From: Clostridiales bacterium
GTDB taxonomy: Bacteria; Bacillota; Clostridia; Saccharofermentanales; Saccharofermentanaceae
Reading direction: 5' to 3'
Length of the DNA stretch: 9,357 nucleotides
NCBI GenBank assembly: GCA_003543635.1
Contig: DNAE01000119.1
Coordinates: 1-9,357, forward strand
Under the pieces are notes generated by a model. It ran no database searches. It was given only the letters and a program-made list of their open reading frames with translations, and was not told the DNA's origin. Of the stretch, positions 6,984-9,357 are shown in pieces. The position numbers were made by a program, and so were the translations under genes. Within the stretch, counting starts at the first letter, position 1. The number at the start of each line of letters is the position of its first letter.

Positions 6984-8178
6984 CGATATGGTCCTCTTCG
7001 GTGATCTCCGTTTCCGTGGGAGCGGGGGTGATATACATGTTGTTATCCTGCTGCTCCCAGATATCCCTGTAGAGCTCCACGTTGGCCTCGTGCTCCTCGT
7101 AGGTCACGGCATAGGCAGTTCCGCCGTCTCCCGTGGCACAGAAGTAGTAGTAGTTGCAGTTGGGTTCGGGATAAAGGGCCGCCTGGATGGCATCGAGACC
7201 CGGCATGCAAATGGGTCCCGGGGGAAGTCCCTGGTAAAGATATGTGTTATAAGGACTGTCGATGGCCAGGTCGTCGGCCGTCAATACCAGATGGGGCTCC
7301 AGGCCCTGCATCTGCCTCAGATAGTTGATGGAGGCATCGGAACACATGTAGTGGAGGGACTCGTCGTCGGAGGCGAGCCTGTTATGGAATACGGCGGAGA
7401 TATACATCATGTCGGTGACACGGGAGGTCTCCGTCTGGATCAGGGATGCGAAGGTGATGGCCTCATCAAGGGTCATGCCGATGGCCTCCGCCCTGTCGTA
7501 GTACTCGTCGTAGAGCTTATTGTTGGTGTTATTGAGGAATATGTTGATTATCTGACGGGGCGTGGCGTTGATATCAAACTCATAGGTATCGGGGAAAAGG
7601 TAGCCCGAGAGGACGTGATCCCTCTCGTCGCTGAGCTCCAACTCCGCCACGAATCTGTAATCTACGAACAGGTTCGGGGAATCCATACACTGGTCGAACT
7701 CCGCATCGGAGAAGGTAAGTCCCGCTTCGTGGAGCTTGGCCTTGATCTCCTCGTAGGTAATGCCCTCCGGGAAGGTAATGGTGACGGACTCGGGCTTCTG
7801 GGTCAGGAGGAACATGATCTCGTCGTAGTTCAACCCCGGCAGCAGATAGTGGGTACCTGCCAGGTAGGCGCCGTCGAAGCCGTTTATCTTACTCATGAGG
7901 GAGAAGACCAGGACGTTATCTATAAGACCGTCCTCGTAAAGCTTGGAGGCGATGTCCGAGGTCAGATCACCCTGTTCTATGACTAAGGGGATCGCACCCT
8001 CCGTATCCTTATCCACGTTAAAGGAACCGTCGTCGATGGCGGCCTGAAGGGCCTCCAGACGCTGTTCCTGGGAAAGGACGTAATTGTATCCGAAATAGAC
8101 TCCCGTCACCAGAAAGAAAAACAGGAGCAGGAGCACCAGGAGTATCCTTAAAGCGATCCTAATTTTTTTTGAAAGCAT
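6976..8178 (-). CDS. mltG: Endolytic murein transglycosylase MltG (YceG-like)
   Basis: MltG cuts nascent peptidoglycan strands at the outer face of the cytoplasmic membrane and is thought to set glycan chain length. The 400-residue protein has a short basic N-terminus, one membrane anchor (about 9-34), a LysM-like domain (about 62-127) and a YceG catalytic domain. The block FASLIQTET (243-251) aligns with E. coli MASIIEKET, which places the catalytic glutamate at E250; the Q at 248 replaces a non-catalytic Glu. Further matches are SAVFHNRL (261-268), SDASINY (280-286), and YNTYLYQGLPPGPICMPG (310-327) followed by YYYF (343-346). The C-terminus is an acidic, Thr/Pro-rich tail. Five cysteines lie in the outward-facing part (C164, C279, C324, C341, C347), unusual for an exported domain but tolerable in an anaerobe. 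It starts 22 bases after typA with AAAGGG/AAGGA upstream, and its stop overlaps the U32 start. Codons 3-6 contain a run of eight A residues. Confidence 0.95.
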   Translation of the reverse strand: MLSKKIRIALRILLVLLLLFFFLVTGVYFGYNYVLSQEQRLEALQAAIDDGSFNVDKDTEGAIPLVIEQGDLTSDIASKLYEDGLIDNVLVFSLMSKINGFDGAYLAGTHYLLPGLNYDEIMFLLTQKPESVTITFPEGITYEEIKAKLHEAGLTFSDAEFDQCMDSPNLFVDYRFVAELELSDERDHVLSGYLFPDTYEFDINATPRQIINIFLNNTNNKLYDEYYDRAEAIGMTLDEAITFASLIQTETSRVTDMMYISAVFHNRLASDDESLHYMCSDASINYLRQMQGLEPHLVLTADDLAIDSPYNTYLYQGLPPGPICMPGLDAIQAALYPEPNCNYYYFCATGDGGTAYAVTYEEHEANVELYRDIWEQQDNNMYITPAPTETEITEEDHIDG

Positions 8179-8200
8179 GTCCTTATTCCCTTTGGAAGGA

Positions 8201-9357
8201 TCAGGACTCTTTCTTCTTAGCCCTGTCCTTCATCCTCAGATCAGTATTAAGTATCTTCTTGCGAAGACGGATGTTCTTGGGAGTTACCTCACAGAGCTCA
8301 TCGTCCTCAACGAATTCGAGGCACTGCTCAAGGCTGTAGTTAAGGGGAGGTGTGAGACGCATGGCATCGTCGGAACCTGCGGCACGCATGTTGGTAACAT
8401 GCTTCTTCTTGCAGACGTTTACCGTTATATCCTCGGGCTTGGGATTGATGCCTACGATCATGCCCTCGTATACCGGTGTACCGGGTCCGATGAGGAGCGC
8501 TCCCCTGTCCTGTGCATTGAACAGACCGTATGTCATGGCTTCTCCGCTCTCGAATGCTACGAGCACACCGTGGGACCTTGTCTCGATCTCGCCGGCGAAG
8601 GGCTCAAAGCCGCTGATCACGCTGTTCATTATACCATTGCCCTTAGTGTCGGTCAAAAACTCGGTCCTGTATCCGATGATACCTCTGGAGGGAATACGGA
8701 ACTCAAGTCTCGTGTATCCCTTCTCGGGAGGGAGCATGTTGAGGAGCTCCGCCTTACGTCTTCCCAGCTTCTCCATAACGGGACCCACGTAGTCCTCGGG
8801 AACGTCGATGACCAGGTCCTCCACGGGCTCGCAGATGACTCCGTCCACCTCCTTGAGGATGACCTTGGGCTTACTTACCTGGAACTCATAACCCTCACGT
8901 CTCATGGTCTCGATGAGGATGGAAAGATGGAGCTCTCCCCTTCCCTTTACGACGAATGCCTCGGTGGTATCCGTCTCCTCGACCCTCATGGATACGTTGG
9001 TCTCAACCTCCTTGAAGAGCCTGTCGCGAAGGTGTCTTGATGTTACGAACTTACCGTCCTGTCCCGCAAAGGGGCTGTCGTTGACCGAGAAGGTCATGGC
9101 GATGGTGGGTTCGTCGATATTAACGAAGGGGACGGCCTCGGGGGTGGCGGGATCGCAGATGGTATCACCGATGTTGATGTCGGGGATACCGGCAACACAG
9201 ACGATCTCACCGATGCTCGCGGAGGTGATCTCCTGTCTGGAAAGTCCCGCGAATCTCAGGAGCTTGACGATCCTGGCGTTGCGCTTTCCTTCCTCACCGT
9301 AGGTGACCACAGCCACGTTCTGGTTCTGGGAAATGGTACCGCGCTCGATCCTTCCGA
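8201..9357 (-). CDS. typA: GTP-binding protein TypA/BipA, partial (5' end outside window)
   Basis: TypA/BipA is a ribosome-associated translational GTPase related to EF-G, involved in ribosome assembly and stress or cold adaptation. The frame stays open to the window edge: reading begins GRIERGTISQNQN (9355 to 9317), so the GTG at 9316 is internal and not the start. About 384 C-terminal residues are visible; the GTPase domain (roughly 215 residues) lies beyond the edge. Visible parts are the end of domain II, the EF-G-like domain with RGELHLSILIETMRREGYE, the elongation-factor G C-terminal-like region (CEPVEDLVIDVPEDYVG, then IPSRGIIGYR), and the BipA-specific C-terminal domain with KKKHVTNMRAAGSDDA, PPLNYSLEQCLEFVEDDELCEVTP and a basic tail. 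It is the most upstream visible gene of the typA-mltG-U32 operon. Confidence 0.97.
   Translation of the reverse strand, partial: GRIERGTISQNQNVAVVTYGEEGKRNARIVKLLRFAGLSRQEITSASIGEIVCVAGIPDINIGDTICDPATPEAVPFVNIDEPTIAMTFSVNDSPFAGQDGKFVTSRHLRDRLFKEVETNVSMRVEETDTTEAFVVKGRGELHLSILIETMRREGYEFQVSKPKVILKEVDGVICEPVEDLVIDVPEDYVGPVMEKLGRRKAELLNMLPPEKGYTRLEFRIPSRGIIGYRTEFLTDTKGNGIMNSVISGFEPFAGEIETRSHGVLVAFESGEAMTYGLFNAQDRGALLIGPGTPVYEGMIVGINPKPEDITVNVCKKKHVTNMRAAGSDDAMRLTPPLNYSLEQCLEFVEDDELCEVTPKNIRLRKKILNTDLRMKDRAKKKES

Noticed and set aside
6922..7986. 354-codon open frame on the plus strand opposite mltG (also 6090-6749 and 8177-9040)
   Set aside because: These overlap well-supported genes with clear family motifs, have no domain of their own, and are explained by codon bias.
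6976..8178. Apparent loss of the MltG catalytic glutamate (EKET changed to QTET)
   Set aside because: Counting along the E. coli protein places the catalytic Glu at the second E of IIEKET, which is retained here as E250.
9314..9316. GTG as the start of TypA
   Set aside because: The frame continues upstream to the window edge as GRIERGTISQNQN, a conserved TypA segment, so the GTG is internal.

Overview
The window looks like a chromosomal stretch from a low-oxygen Gram-positive bacterium of the Clostridia type. This is inferred from the gene families present: a clostridial-style prepilin peptidase, a YtvI-like AI-2E permease, a U32 protein beside mltG as in Bacillus and relatives, and TypA. 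Strong avoidance of the codons TTA, CTA and TCA opens long meaningless antisense frames. There are seven protein genes, no RNA genes, no CRISPR array and no insertion sequence. Genes fill nearly the whole window; the only sizeable gap is about 180 bases, between the two divergent transcripts.

Left part (1-2654): a full-length glycogen phosphorylase lies on the minus strand and ends in a clear intrinsic terminator at 21-69. Its promoter and leader lie in the gap at 2475-2654, which also holds a promoter for the plus-strand genes. The glgP leader is odd: the only strong Shine-Dalgarno sequence is 27 bases from the ATG, with a perfect small hairpin in between.

Middle part (2655-5714): a compact plus-strand operon of three multi-pass membrane proteins. 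They are an A24 prepilin peptidase, an unrecognised membrane protein that I read as a possible degenerate CPBP (CAAX-protease/bacteriocin-processing) homologue with its active site lost, and a YtvI-like AI-2E family permease. The genes are one base apart and then overlap by ATGA, so they are probably translated together. No pilin or pilus-assembly gene is visible.

Right part (5715-9357): a minus-strand operon reading typA (cut by the window edge), mltG, then a U32 family protein. It combines a ribosome-associated GTPase, a glycan-strand terminating transglycosylase and a probable iron-sulphur RNA-modification-type protein. The mltG and U32 genes overlap by 8 bases. The two operons converge with their stop codons touching inside a TGATCA palindrome, and no intrinsic terminator is evident there.

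Most of the content is ordinary housekeeping. The parts that deserve a second look are the middle membrane operon, the glgP leader and the zero-gap convergent junction.
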